From: an uncultured Oscillospiraceae bacterium
Lineage (GTDB): Bacteria; Bacillota; Clostridia; Oscillospirales; Ruminococcaceae
Assembly: GCA_934232845.1 (NCBI GenBank)
Contig: CAKQGD010000025.1
Span: forward strand, 1 to 24,682
Direction of reading: 5' to 3'
Length of the DNA stretch: 24,682 nt
The translations under genes were made by a program, and so were the position numbers. Positions 1-6,793 of the stretch are shown one piece after another (the stretch's first letter is position 1; every line of letters starts with the position of its first letter). Under the pieces are notes generated by a model, which had not been told where the DNA came from, did not search any database, and worked only from the letters and a program-made list of their open reading frames with translations.

Positions 1-75
1 CCGCTGCTGGCGGTGCAGGGACTTGGCAAGCTGCAAGACGTGAACGCTGCCATGAAAAACTTCATCCATAGTTAA
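1..75 (+). CDS. C-terminal end of an unidentified protein (partial)
   Basis: Twenty-four codons are open from the first base of the window to a TAA at 73-75, and a strong intrinsic terminator follows at once, as expected at the end of a real gene. The visible tail ends in KNFIHS. It is too short to assign a family. The 5' part lies outside the window. Confidence 0.55.
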   Translation, partial: PLLAVQGLGKLQDVNAAMKNFIHS

Positions 76-111
76 AACGCAAGCCGGGGCCAACGCCTCG
101 GCTTGCGTTTT
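74..111 (+). terminator. Intrinsic terminator after the first partial gene
   Basis: A 13-bp perfect stem (74-86 with 99-111, AAAACGCAAGCCG and its complement) has a GC-rich core and ends in TTTT. It starts inside the stop codon of the upstream gene. The A-tract on the other side makes it potentially bidirectional. Confidence 0.85.
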
Positions 112-150
112 CATAAATTCCGTTCTCAAAAAACAAGGTGAGGAGCTGTT

Positions 151-774
151 ATGAGCAACGATATCATGATCCGTCTGGAAACGCCCGCTGACTACCGCGA
201 GGCGGAAAACCTGACCCGTGAAGCCTTTTGGAATGTCTACCGTCCCGGCTGCACGGAGCACTATGTTCTGCACGTTCTTCGAGACGATCCCGCCTTCGTG
301 CCGGAGCTGGACTTCGTGATGGAGAAAGACGGAAAACTTATCGGCCATGTGATGTATATGCGTTCTGAAATTCATGCCGACGACGGCCGCGTGATTCCCG
401 CCATGACCTTTGGCCCCATCAGTATTGCGCCGGAATATAAGCGTAAGGGTTACGGTACCATTTTGCTCCGTCATTCCATGAAGGCAGCGGCCCGGCTCGA
501 CGCGGGAGCGCTGCTTATCACCGGAAACATTGATTTTTACGGAAAATCCGGTTTTGTGGTGGCATCGACCCGCGGCATCCACTACTTTGCCGAGCCCCGT
601 GATGCGAAGGTGCCCTACTTTCTGCTTTGTGAGCTCAAACCGGGCTTCTTGGCCGGCGTCACAGGTACCTACAAGGATCCGGAGGGCTACTTTGTGAAGG
701 AAGCGGATGCAGAGGCCTTTGATGCCCGTTTTCCGTACAAGGAAAAAATGAAACTGCCCGGACAGCTGGTCTGA
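151..774 (+). CDS. GNAT family N-acetyltransferase
   Basis: This 207-residue protein has the GNAT fold layout of the YhbS-like predicted acetyltransferases, which move an acetyl group from acetyl-CoA to an amine of an unknown substrate in the cytoplasm. The acetyl-CoA-binding motif A is visible at about residues 88-103 as ISIAPEYKRKGYG, matching the (R/Q)xxGx(G/A) pyrophosphate loop, followed by the helix LLRHSMKAAA. The stretch FYGKSGF at about 130-136 is the usual beta-strand and bulge near the C-terminal half of the fold. The ATG at 151 has an AAGGTGAGGAG ribosome binding site 5-8 bases upstream; a second Met five codons in is less well placed. The gene stands alone between a terminator and a gene on the opposite strand. 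The substrate cannot be predicted. Confidence 0.9.
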   Translation: MSNDIMIRLETPADYREAENLTREAFWNVYRPGCTEHYVLHVLRDDPAFVPELDFVMEKDGKLIGHVMYMRSEIHADDGRVIPAMTFGPISIAPEYKRKGYGTILLRHSMKAAARLDAGALLITGNIDFYGKSGFVVASTRGIHYFAEPRDAKVPYFLLCELKPGFLAGVTGTYKDPEGYFVKEADAEAFDARFPYKEKMKLPGQLV

Positions 775-956
775 AGGCACGAAAACGATGAAAGACGGCG
801 CTTTTGCAGGGACTCTTTGAAAACCGGGGGTGAGCTAAGCTGCCGCCTCTTTGCGGGCGGATAAAAGTCTGTTTAAAATCGCCGCGCATGATCAGGGGAT
901 GAAAAGAAAAAAGCGATTCTTTTAAACGTGACGGTCTTTTTAAACTTTTAAAAAAT

Positions 957-1007
957 AAAGAGAGCGTCTCCTGCCAAAAAATCTCTTCTGCAAAAGACGC
1001 TTTCTTT
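957..1007 (-). terminator. Intrinsic terminator for the superoxide dismutase gene
   Basis: GCGTCT at 964-969 pairs with AGACGC at 995-1000, and the stem extends outward through AAAGAGA/TTTCTTT with one wobble pair. The loop is 25 bases. Read on the minus strand it is followed by a U-rich run (complement of the A-tract at 950-959), and it starts about 28 bases after the dismutase stop codon. The rest of 775-1034 shows no gene. Confidence 0.6.
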
Positions 1008-1034
1008 ACAGTAAGAAAACTCTGGTCAGAATTT

Positions 1035-1541
1035 TCAGAGCACAGAGACCGCGACGATCTCGCCGCAGGCAATTTTCTCTCCGGCTGCGCCCGAGGGCTG
1101 CGTGGAAAAATCGTCGGGCTTTTCATGAATAATAATGGTCTTTCCTATAATCTCCCGCACGGTAAATCTGTCTGTGAGAAAGACGGAGAGGGCATAGCCG
1201 TGGCTGCCGAACAGCGGGGGCAGGTCCCCGGCGTGGTACGGATGGGGACAGCTGTCCGGGTCGTAGTGCGCCGCTGCGCCGCGAAACGGGTCCTGTGCGT
1301 CACCGCTGCATGAGGCGCCCGCATGGATGTGCAGGGCAAATATGGGGCTTTGGCAGTTTTCCTCCGGTGAGGGGAGCCCCGAAACCTCGACGGCAGTCAG
1401 TACACCTTGATCCGTCTGGTAAAATCGTGCGGTTCCGAAAATCCGGGAATGATTAGAGTTCCCGAAAATCCGGGCCCGGGCTTGAGGTTTCAGATACAGC
1501 GCCGTGAGAAGACGTCTGCCGTCTGCACCGTCGTTTATCAT
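1035..1541 (-). CDS. Cu/Zn superoxide dismutase family protein
   Basis: The 168-residue product is a Cu/Zn superoxide dismutase, converting superoxide to hydrogen peroxide and oxygen. All metal ligands of the family can be followed: HIH in ALHIHAG, the bridging His of HYDP, the next His in SCPHPYH, the zinc His and Asp in YHAGDL, and the last copper His in IIIHEKPDD. The two disulfide cysteines are in GASCSG and IACGEI. The active-site Arg near the second Cys is replaced by Lys (GEKIACG), which in my recollection is common in clostridial members. No signal peptide is present, so it is probably cytoplasmic, unlike most bacterial SodC. I chose the ATG at 1541 over an upstream one because GGAGG sits 8 bases before it. 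A 7-1-7 palindrome lies just upstream and could be a Fur/PerR-type operator. The N-terminal 30 residues are unconserved in my view. Confidence 0.9.
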   Translation of the reverse strand: MINDGADGRRLLTALYLKPQARARIFGNSNHSRIFGTARFYQTDQGVLTAVEVSGLPSPEENCQSPIFALHIHAGASCSGDAQDPFRGAAAHYDPDSCPHPYHAGDLPPLFGSHGYALSVFLTDRFTVREIIGKTIIIHEKPDDFSTQPSGAAGEKIACGEIVAVSVL

Positions 1542-1563
1542 GCTGCAGTCCTCCGTTTTATCA

Positions 1564-1578
1564 AAGATATGATATCTT
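1564..1578. promoter_or_regulatory. 7-1-7 inverted repeat, candidate Fur/PerR-type operator
   Basis: AAGATAT-G-ATATCTT is a perfect 15-base palindrome lying 23 bases upstream of the dismutase start and 27 bases upstream of the -35 of the rightward endonuclease promoter. Fur-family boxes have this 7-1-7 geometry. It shares 9 of 15 positions, including the central ATGAT, with the larger palindrome in front of perR at 19248-19266. Regulation is inferred. Confidence 0.4.
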
Positions 1579-1604
1579 ATGCGCGGCAAAGAAAAATCGC
1601 TCTC

Positions 1605-1634
1605 TGGACAATGCTGCCCTTTCTTTTGTATAAT
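1605..1634 (+). promoter_or_regulatory. Sigma-A type promoter for the restriction endonuclease gene
   Basis: TGGACA at 1605-1610 and a perfect TATAAT at 1629-1634 are separated by 18 bases. Transcription would start near 1641, about 70 bases before the endonuclease ATG. The -35 differs from consensus at one position. Confidence 0.6.
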
Positions 1635-1711
1635 TGTGTGAAGAAGCGGCCGGAGAGAAAACGCAATCTGCCGCCAAGGCCGCCGTTTGGAAGTGAAAGA
1701 AGGGGAGTTTT

Positions 1712-2512
1712 ATGGAGGAAGCAATCGAAAAAAGCTGCAGAGAACTGATCGCCCGGCTGAAGCGGGGGAATTATTTTCGGGCTGTTTTGCCGGCACTGGA
1801 GAAAAAAGTGCGGGATCTGGAAAAAGAAGGAGAGCCCTGTGCGTGGAAAAAGGTCCTTTCTCACCTTCACGATGTGCTTCGCGAGGCGGAGAGCGGCGCG
1901 GAGGGTGTGATTCGGCAGCGTATTGCGGATGGAAAGATTCACGATGCCTCTCAAGCAAGAAAATCTGTCGCCGGAAATCTTTTTCAGCAGATGGTCGCCT
2001 ATGTGCTTGCCAAAAACGTGCTGGAAGGTTTTATTCGGGTTCCGGTGACGGTTGTGCAGAATGGGGAGGAGAAGAACCGTCTGTTGAACCGCTATGCGGC
2101 GATTCATGTGGGGGACGAGGTGCAGAAACCGGACTGCGATGTTTTGGTATACTGCCCCTCAAAAGGGGAATCTCCGATTCTGAACTTTTCCTGTAAAACC
2201 TCCTGCAGAGAGCGCGCGGGACAGACCTATAAATGGAAGATTCTATCGGACCTTGCCGCTTCTCCCTGCATATACCGAGAGGGAAATCCGGCTTGCCCGG
2301 CGACAAAATATCAGCTTTCGTATGAACGGGAACGTCCGGTGCTTACCTGTTTTATCACGGCGGATTTGTATGGGGAAATTGCTCAGCCGCAGATCAGAGG
2401 AATGTTCGGCTTTTTTGACAAATCGTATCTTGCAAAGCCGTCTTCGGACAATCCTCTGGTGAGCACTCTTGACACCGTGGTTGACGACATCAATGCGTTT
2501 TTTGAAGAATAA
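1712..2512 (+). CDS. Type II restriction endonuclease, PD-(D/E)XK, CCGG-type (BsaWI-like)
   Basis: This 266-residue protein has the active-site signature of a PD-(D/E)XK nuclease: P140-D141 with D143 in PDCDV, then a strand ending in SCK with K162. The lysine is followed four residues later by R166-E167-R168 (KTSCRER), the R-(D/E)R element that CCGG- and CCNGG-cutting enzymes such as NgoMIV, Cfr10I/Bse634I, EcoRII and PspGI use to read the CC:GG bases. The QTYKWK helix that follows also resembles BsaWI-family proteins as I remember them. A helix at about 85-102 probably forms the start of the catalytic core. The ATG has AAGGGGAG upstream and its own promoter. The gene converges with a DNA methyltransferase 99 bases away, which supports a restriction-modification pair. 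Recognition of a CCGG-containing site is an inference from the motif only. Confidence 0.8.
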   Translation: MEEAIEKSCRELIARLKRGNYFRAVLPALEKKVRDLEKEGEPCAWKKVLSHLHDVLREAESGAEGVIRQRIADGKIHDASQARKSVAGNLFQQMVAYVLAKNVLEGFIRVPVTVVQNGEEKNRLLNRYAAIHVGDEVQKPDCDVLVYCPSKGESPILNFSCKTSCRERAGQTYKWKILSDLAASPCIYREGNPACPATKYQLSYERERPVLTCFITADLYGEIAQPQIRGMFGFFDKSYLAKPSSDNPLVSTLDTVVDDINAFFEE

Positions 2513-2546
2513 TTTTCAAAAACGAAGAACCATATCAGATATATGA

Positions 2547-2587
2547 AAAGAGCCCCCGCACGGAGAAAACCGCGTCGGGGGCTCTTT
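2547..2587. terminator. Bidirectional terminator between endonuclease and methyltransferase
   Basis: AAAGAGCCCCCG at 2547-2558 pairs with CGGGGGCTCTTT at 2576-2587, with extra inner pairs ACG/CGT across a one-base bulge. A- and T-tracts at both ends let it serve both convergent genes. Confidence 0.85.
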
Positions 2588-2611
2588 GCAGGATACAGAA
2601 AAAACTGCCGT

Positions 2612-4210
2612 TCACATTTCATTTCGGGGAAGCTTTTTGAACACGACAATATGCTCGTTTGTCATGGTGGGAACGACTTTCCCCGCTTCGTTTGTGGGAG
2701 AATTGCGCAGAGGCATCGTTTTGTTCGGGATGTTTCTGTCAATTGTGAGAAGGCGGGCAAGTCCGTACTTTTGAGCCAGCTCGGCGAGGATGACGTCGGT
2801 ATGCAGCGTCTGCAGTTTTACGGTGCGGTTGCCGACGACCCAAAACTGATAGCCGCCGGGGCGCATTTTCGACGAGATGGCGGCGATGCAGCTGTCGAGA
2901 TCCTGATAAAAGCTGAATACGTCTCCTGCGCGGGCAGAATCCGCCTCCATGATTCGCAGGAGAGCCTCCTGCAGGGTGGGGCTGCCCAGATCGTATTGAA
3001 GGATGCCTCGGTATTTCTGTCCGCCCATCAGGCGCCGATCCAGAGCAGACACCTCTTCGGCTCTGGCGTCTTTGAGTTCCAGCCACTGCAGGGAGAGCCG
3101 GCTGAATTCTCCGTAGGCGACCGTTGTTCTGCTGTCGCCGTAGGGGGGAGAGGTAATCATCAGATCGATACTTTCATCGGGAACACCGTCGAGCACCGCT
3201 GCATTTTCCGCGCCGATGAATACACAAGGGCCATTCGGACAGGCGGTATGCATTTCATTCATCTTTGTACAGTTTTGACTGACAAGTTTTTTGAATTCGG
3301 AAAGAGTGTCGGGGCGATAGCTGTTAATTTTTTCGTTTGGAATGCGGAACATTTTAAACTCTCCGCTGCGGCGGTTTGAGACGATACGTGCGGTTTCGCT
3401 GAAAGCGGCCCAGAAAAAGTCCCGCTCCGCACCGTCCGGCATTTCGCGGATGCAGCTGCGCAGAAGGGAAAGCTCTAAAATTACACGCGGACGGTACCAG
3501 TAACCGATATTTTTAAACGAAGGAATCCGCAGATCGCTTTGTCTGCTTTTCAAAAAGCATTCGAGATGCTTCGGAGCCTCGTCGCCCCAGCCGCTGCGTG
3601 CGCTCAAATCCAAGCCGAGGACGGTTTCGATGTAGGAATCGACGGCGCCAAGCTCATCGGCATGAAGAGAATATGCCTTATCCGCGGATTTAAAAAGCCG
3701 TATGCAGGCTTCCCGAAGTTTTTCGGGTGGAATCAGACGGGTCCTGACCCGACCGATCAGCTGTGCAAGGGGGTTGAGATCGTTTCCGTAAATGCGGGGA
3801 ATTCCCGCCAGCATTCCTTCGACGAGTACGGTTCCGGAACCGGAAAAAGGATCTAAAAGCGCCTCGACCGGGCGAAGGCTGCCGACAATTGAAAGGATGC
3901 TTCGGCTGATTGGGTATACCATTACGGCCGGATAGCTGTGAATGCCGTGTGTCAGCTCTCGCGTATCCGAATTTTTAAAATCCCAATAACCCGGCGGAAG
4001 AGCGCGCAGACGCTGAAGCAGGGCGCGGTCCGTCTGAGAAAGAAAAGGACGGCGCAGCGTTCGAGTACCGGCGGGCTTCTGTGCGTCTTTTGGAATCGCC
4101 CAGACACGGCCTGTCTTTTGAGCCCCGGGAACACAGCCGGCCGCGCACAGCTCGGCTACGCGGCGCTCCGACAGGTTCCAGCGCAGGGCGGTTTGTTTTG
4201 TTGTCGCCAT
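2612..4210 (-). CDS. DNA amino-methyltransferase (probable N4-cytosine) with N-terminal HTH
   Basis: The 532-residue protein transfers a methyl group from S-adenosylmethionine to a base amino group and should protect the host from the convergent endonuclease. Residues 1-45 form a MerR/excisionase-like winged HTH (TTKQTALRWNLSERRV, then VPGAQKTGRVWAIP). Next come a motif-X-like HGIHSYPA, motif I DPFSGSGT at about 120-127, motif II GNDLNPLA, and after a spacer of about 220 residues the catalytic motif IV TSPPYGDS at about 353-360. An (S/T)PPY tetrad of this type favours N4-cytosine methylation, though N6-adenine cannot be excluded. The long spacer between I and IV presumably holds target recognition. 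I prefer the ATG at 4210 because AGAAGG lies 10 bases upstream; the ATG at 4219 is only 2 bases from it. The HTH may regulate the locus (inference). Confidence 0.85.
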   Translation of the reverse strand: MATTKQTALRWNLSERRVAELCAAGCVPGAQKTGRVWAIPKDAQKPAGTRTLRRPFLSQTDRALLQRLRALPPGYWDFKNSDTRELTHGIHSYPAVMVYPISRSILSIVGSLRPVEALLDPFSGSGTVLVEGMLAGIPRIYGNDLNPLAQLIGRVRTRLIPPEKLREACIRLFKSADKAYSLHADELGAVDSYIETVLGLDLSARSGWGDEAPKHLECFLKSRQSDLRIPSFKNIGYWYRPRVILELSLLRSCIREMPDGAERDFFWAAFSETARIVSNRRSGEFKMFRIPNEKINSYRPDTLSEFKKLVSQNCTKMNEMHTACPNGPCVFIGAENAAVLDGVPDESIDLMITSPPYGDSRTTVAYGEFSRLSLQWLELKDARAEEVSALDRRLMGGQKYRGILQYDLGSPTLQEALLRIMEADSARAGDVFSFYQDLDSCIAAISSKMRPGGYQFWVVGNRTVKLQTLHTDVILAELAQKYGLARLLTIDRNIPNKTMPLRNSPTNEAGKVVPTMTNEHIVVFKKLPRNEM

Positions 4211-4245
4211 ATCGTCCATACCTTCTCTTTGTTTTTAACCATTCC

Positions 4246-4274
4246 ATTATAATGTGTTTGCGCTCGGATGACAA
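4246..4274 (-). promoter_or_regulatory. Sigma-A promoter for the methyltransferase gene
   Basis: On the minus strand TTGTCA (4274-4269) and a perfect TATAAT (4251-4246) are separated by 17 bases. The start site would be near 4239, leaving a leader of about 29 bases to the ATG at 4210. It is closer to consensus than the endonuclease promoter, as expected if protection must come first. Confidence 0.7.
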
Positions 4275-4329
4275 GGCGGGAGAAAAGTTCTTTTGCGAGA
4301 GACGTTTTAATCGGAGAAATCCTTTCTAT

Positions 4330-4357
4330 TTGCAAATCCGTCGAAGAGAGGTATATT
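4330..4357 (+). promoter_or_regulatory. Promoter for the rightward membrane-protein gene
   Basis: TTGCAA at 4330-4335 and TATATT at 4352-4357 are separated by 16 bases. A start near 4364 would leave about 88 bases before the ATG at 4452, or less if translation begins further upstream. Confidence 0.5.
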
Positions 4358-4451
4358 AAAAGCCAAAAACTGGCGCACGCAATGAAGCAGAGGGAGCGGG
4401 CTCAAAGTTGATTCTCAGGCGGAAACACTATTCGGGGTCTGCGGCGGGTAT

Positions 4452-5306
4452 ATGGTTGTGGTCACGATCTCCCGGCAGAATAACTGCCAGCCGTTTGTAC
4501 ATGTGTCCGTCTGCAGAGACGGGGAGATTCCGGATGCAAAGCTTTTAAAAAATGCGGTGAAGACGTCAAAGGCTTTGAGAGTATGCACGGTACAGCGCTT
4601 TCACGCGAGCTACGGAATCTGCTGCGGCATGACGAAAAGGAAGACGATGGAAAATCTCCGCGAAGGGCTTGAGGCGCTGACAGCCTATCTGCGTCAAAAT
4701 GGGCTTTCCGACTGCTGTCAGGACTGCGGCGCCGTACAGGATGCGGACGCCTGCTGTGTCGCGGGAGCCGTCTCTCTTCTTTGTCCGTCGTGCTTTGCCT
4801 CCCGCAGCGGAGCGCTGGATTTAGAACAGCAGGAAAAAGATCGAAAAAGCGAAAATATGATCGGAGGCTTTGTGGGTGCCTTTTTGGGATCTCTGCTTGG
4901 CGCGGCGGCAATAGTGATCTTCGGCCAGCTTGGATATGTGGCGGCGCTCTCCGGCGTTGTGGCTGCGGTGTGCACCATGAAAGGATATGAGCTGCTGGGA
5001 GGGCGCTTGACGAAAAAAGGCATTGTGATCAGCATTGCAATGATTCTGGTGATGGCGTATATCGGAAACCGGATGGACTGGGCGATTTCTGTAGCGCAAT
5101 ATTTTGAGGTGGATATTTTCTCGGCTTTCCGCGCAATTCCGGATCTGGTGGCCGAGGAATATTTGGATTCCGGCATGTATTACGGAAATCTGGCGCCGGT
5201 GTACATTTTTGCGCTGCTGGGCGCGGTGCCCACGATTGGAGGGGCGGCGCGCTCTCAAAGACAAAGGCGCGTCACCTGTAAAATGAGCGATACGGTGGAA
5301 CTGTAA
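4452..5306 (+). CDS. Unrecognised membrane protein with paired-cysteine ribbon
   Basis: I do not recognise this 284-residue protein. The first 85 residues are soluble (VVVTISRQNN onward). Then C88-C89-x2-C92 and C111-x2-C114, with C101-C102 between, suggest a zinc-ribbon-like knuckle. A charged linker (EQQEKDRKSEN) leads to a glycine-rich membrane segment at about 137-158, a second at about 162-178, a third at about 190-205 and a fourth at about 245-263. Function is unknown. The start is uncertain: the ATG at 4452 has a poor ribosome binding site, and the same frame stays open back to 4386 with a protein-like sequence (VDSQAETLFGVCGGY) and an AGGGAG at 4391-4396, but no standard start codon there. 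A rarer start or a small frameshift is possible. A terminator follows the stop codon. Confidence 0.65.
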   Translation: MVVVTISRQNNCQPFVHVSVCRDGEIPDAKLLKNAVKTSKALRVCTVQRFHASYGICCGMTKRKTMENLREGLEALTAYLRQNGLSDCCQDCGAVQDADACCVAGAVSLLCPSCFASRSGALDLEQQEKDRKSENMIGGFVGAFLGSLLGAAAIVIFGQLGYVAALSGVVAAVCTMKGYELLGGRLTKKGIVISIAMILVMAYIGNRMDWAISVAQYFEVDIFSAFRAIPDLVAEEYLDSGMYYGNLAPVYIFALLGAVPTIGGAARSQRQRRVTCKMSDTVEL

Positions 5307-5321
5307 CAACCTGCTCCTGTT

Positions 5322-5373
5322 AAAAGCGGCATTTTTCTTCTGAAAGATCAAGAGAAGAAAAATACCGCTTTTT
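5322..5373 (+). terminator. Long-stem intrinsic terminator
   Basis: AAAAGCGG and ATTTTTCTTCT pair with AGAAGAAAAAT and CCGCTTTT across one mismatch, giving about 20 pairs that end in T-rich sequence. It lies 15 bases after the stop codon of the membrane-protein gene and could work on both strands. Confidence 0.8.
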
Positions 5374-5439
5374 ATGTTTTCAAAAGAAAACAGGTCTCTT
5401 GGCCTTGATATATTTTTATCAATTTTTGGCTTTGTTACG

Positions 5440-5464
5440 CCGTTTTTTGTTAAAATAAAAACGG
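5440..5464. repeat. Inverted repeat immediately upstream of the SDR promoter
   Basis: CCGTTTTT (5440-5447) and AAAAACGG (5457-5464) are exact complements separated by 9 bases. The right arm ends 3 bases before the -35 hexamer of the SDR promoter, so it could be a regulator site; it is also compatible with an AT-rich hairpin. TTGATA/TATCAA arms at about 5404-5421 form another small inverted repeat. Confidence 0.4.
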
Positions 5465-5467
5465 TGG

Positions 5468-5496
5468 TTGACATTTCGATACATCATATCTATTAT
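5468..5496 (+). promoter_or_regulatory. Strong sigma-A promoter for the SDR operon
   Basis: A perfect TTGACA (5468-5473) is followed after exactly 17 bases by TATTAT (5491-5496). The predicted start near 5503 gives a leader of about 69 bases before the SDR ATG. Confidence 0.8.
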
Positions 5497-5511
5497 TATA
5501 ATAACCCTTTG

Positions 5512-5530
5512 AAACGAAGACTTCGTTTTT
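5512..5530 (+). terminator. Small hairpin with T-run in the SDR leader, possible attenuator
   Basis: AAACGAA (5512-5518) pairs with TTCGTTT (5522-5528) around a 3-base loop, and TT follows. It begins about 9 bases after the predicted start of transcription. The short AT-rich stem would be a weak terminator, so an attenuator or 5' stabilising hairpin is only a suggestion. Confidence 0.3.
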
Positions 5531-5571
5531 AGGCTTGACTTATAGAATTGACGGGAAGGAGAATATTGGAT

Positions 5572-6372
5572 ATGGGAATCTACGTAGTAACCGGCGGCTC
5601 GAGCGGAATCGGCAAAAAGACCTTGGAGATTCTGCGCGAGCAGGGCCACGAGGTTGTGAACATCGATCTGAAGGACGGCGACATCTGTGTAAATCTGGCC
5701 GAACGGGAGGGCAGAAGAGAAGCTCTTCGAGTTCTTCACGAGAGATATCCGGAAGGCTTGGACGGCTTGTGCTGCCACGCGGGAGTATCCGGCGCCTGCG
5801 GAAATCTGAGACTGATTGTAAGCCTGAACTACTTCGGCACCACTAACCTTGCGCAGGGCTTGTTTGATCTGCTGAGAAAGAAAAAAGGCAGCTGCGTAGT
5901 CACATCCTCCAACACGATCTCTCAGGGAGCGGCCCGGATTGATCTGGTAGATATGCTCAATTACAGTCAGATGAAATATGTCAATGAAGAACGGATCCTG
6001 TCTGTGGTGGATAAGTTTGACGCAAGTGATCTGACGGTGGGAAACAGTATTTATGTCACCACAAAATATGCGCTGGCCCGCTGGGTACGCCGCGTTTCCG
6101 CTTCCTGGGCGGCAGATGGTGTGCGCATCAACGCCGTCGCACCCGGAAATGTGGCCACTCCTATGACCGCTACTATGGGAGACCGGGCAAAGGCGGCCTT
6201 GGACGCACTGCCTATTCCGATCAATTACGGGACGGATGAATTGATGGTGCCGGAGGATATCTCCAATGTGATCGTATTTCTTTCGTCGCCCATGGCCCAC
6301 GGGGTCAACGGAAATATTATGTTCGTGGACGGCGGCACGGACGCGCTGCTGAACTCGGAAAAGGTTTATTGA
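5572..6372 (+). CDS. Short-chain dehydrogenase, 3-alpha-hydroxysteroid dehydrogenase-like
   Basis: The 266-residue protein is a classical SDR. The dinucleotide loop is TGGSSGIG at 7-14, D32 at the end of the second strand favours NAD(H), NYFG lies at 86-89, the catalytic serine is in VVTSSN (S112 or S113), and the catalytic pair is Y161-x3-K165 (YVTTK). VAPGNVATPM and FVDGGTDA close the fold. The pattern IDLKDGDICVNLAEREGRRE, DGL-x3-AG, SLNYFG, and a long insertion before the catalytic Tyr resemble the 3-alpha-hydroxysteroid dehydrogenase/carbonyl reductase of Comamonas testosteroni as I remember it, more than general BaiA-type SDRs. The ATG at 5572 has GGGAAGGAG upstream. The next gene begins 14 bases after the stop and looks like a ketosteroid-isomerase relative, so a steroid, bile acid or similar alicyclic alcohol is a reasonable candidate substrate. 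Substrate is inferred. Confidence 0.85.
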   Translation: MGIYVVTGGSSGIGKKTLEILREQGHEVVNIDLKDGDICVNLAEREGRREALRVLHERYPEGLDGLCCHAGVSGACGNLRLIVSLNYFGTTNLAQGLFDLLRKKKGSCVVTSSNTISQGAARIDLVDMLNYSQMKYVNEERILSVVDKFDASDLTVGNSIYVTTKYALARWVRRVSASWAADGVRINAVAPGNVATPMTATMGDRAKAALDALPIPINYGTDELMVPEDISNVIVFLSSPMAHGVNGNIMFVDGGTDALLNSEKVY

Positions 6373-6386
6373 GGGAGGGAAGTGAC

Positions 6387-6719
6387 ATGACTTTGATTAA
6401 GCAGTACGTAAACGCTATGCTGTCTAAGGATTCCAAGGCTCTCAGCCGGCTGTTCTCTGAGGACGCTATTTTTGTAGATTACTGCCCGAAGGACGCCGGA
6501 CAGCCCCAGATCAGTGCTTATGGCGCCAAGGCGATCGATATGTTCTTCCGCAACCGTTTTATTTTCCGCAAGTTTGAGATTTTTGACCCTGTCATTGTCA
6601 GCGATACACAAGTGTACTATTATGCTGTTTATAACAACTACCATATGCGTGCGGTCGCCACGATTCAGGATTTCAGCGACGACGGAGATATCCGGCGCAT
6701 GGTGGTTCGCCCCGCTTAA
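6387..6719 (+). CDS. NTF2/SnoaL-like small protein, ketosteroid-isomerase pattern
   Basis: This 110-residue protein has the NTF2-like fold pattern: an N-terminal helix with QYVNAML, KDSKALSRLFSEDA, then curved strands with VYYYAVYNN and VATIQDF. Compared with delta-5-3-ketosteroid isomerase as I remember it, Y7 and D31 match the catalytic Tyr14 and Asp38 in identity and in their 24-residue spacing, and VATIQDF aligns with the VAPIDHF block that holds Asp99, where this protein has Gln94 next to Asp95. That suggests an isomerase or a related acid-base enzyme, but many SnoaL-like proteins are not isomerases. The ATG at 6387 follows GAGGGAGG by 8 bases; an earlier in-frame ATG at 6369 overlaps the SDR stop and lacks such a site. 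It is co-transcribed with the SDR and followed by a terminator. Confidence 0.75.
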   Translation: MTLIKQYVNAMLSKDSKALSRLFSEDAIFVDYCPKDAGQPQISAYGAKAIDMFFRNRFIFRKFEIFDPVIVSDTQVYYYAVYNNYHMRAVATIQDFSDDGDIRRMVVRPA

Positions 6720-6741
6720 GAAATAAGAGATTTGCCGATAT

Positions 6742-6787
6742 AAAAAGCACCCGCGCTCTCCGAATCTGGAGGGGCGGGTGCTTTTTT
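6742..6787. terminator. Bidirectional terminator between the SDR operon and tetR
   Basis: AAAAAGCACCCGC pairs with GCGGGTGCTTTTT, extended by inner CTC/GAG pairs with one bulge on each side. It separates the convergent NTF2-like gene and the TetR gene. Confidence 0.85.
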
Positions 6788-6793
6788 GCATTC

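Noticed and set aside
2543..3379. A plus-strand open frame opposite the methyltransferase gene
   Set aside because: It is antisense to motif IV TSPPY, starts inside a terminator stem, and has no domain.
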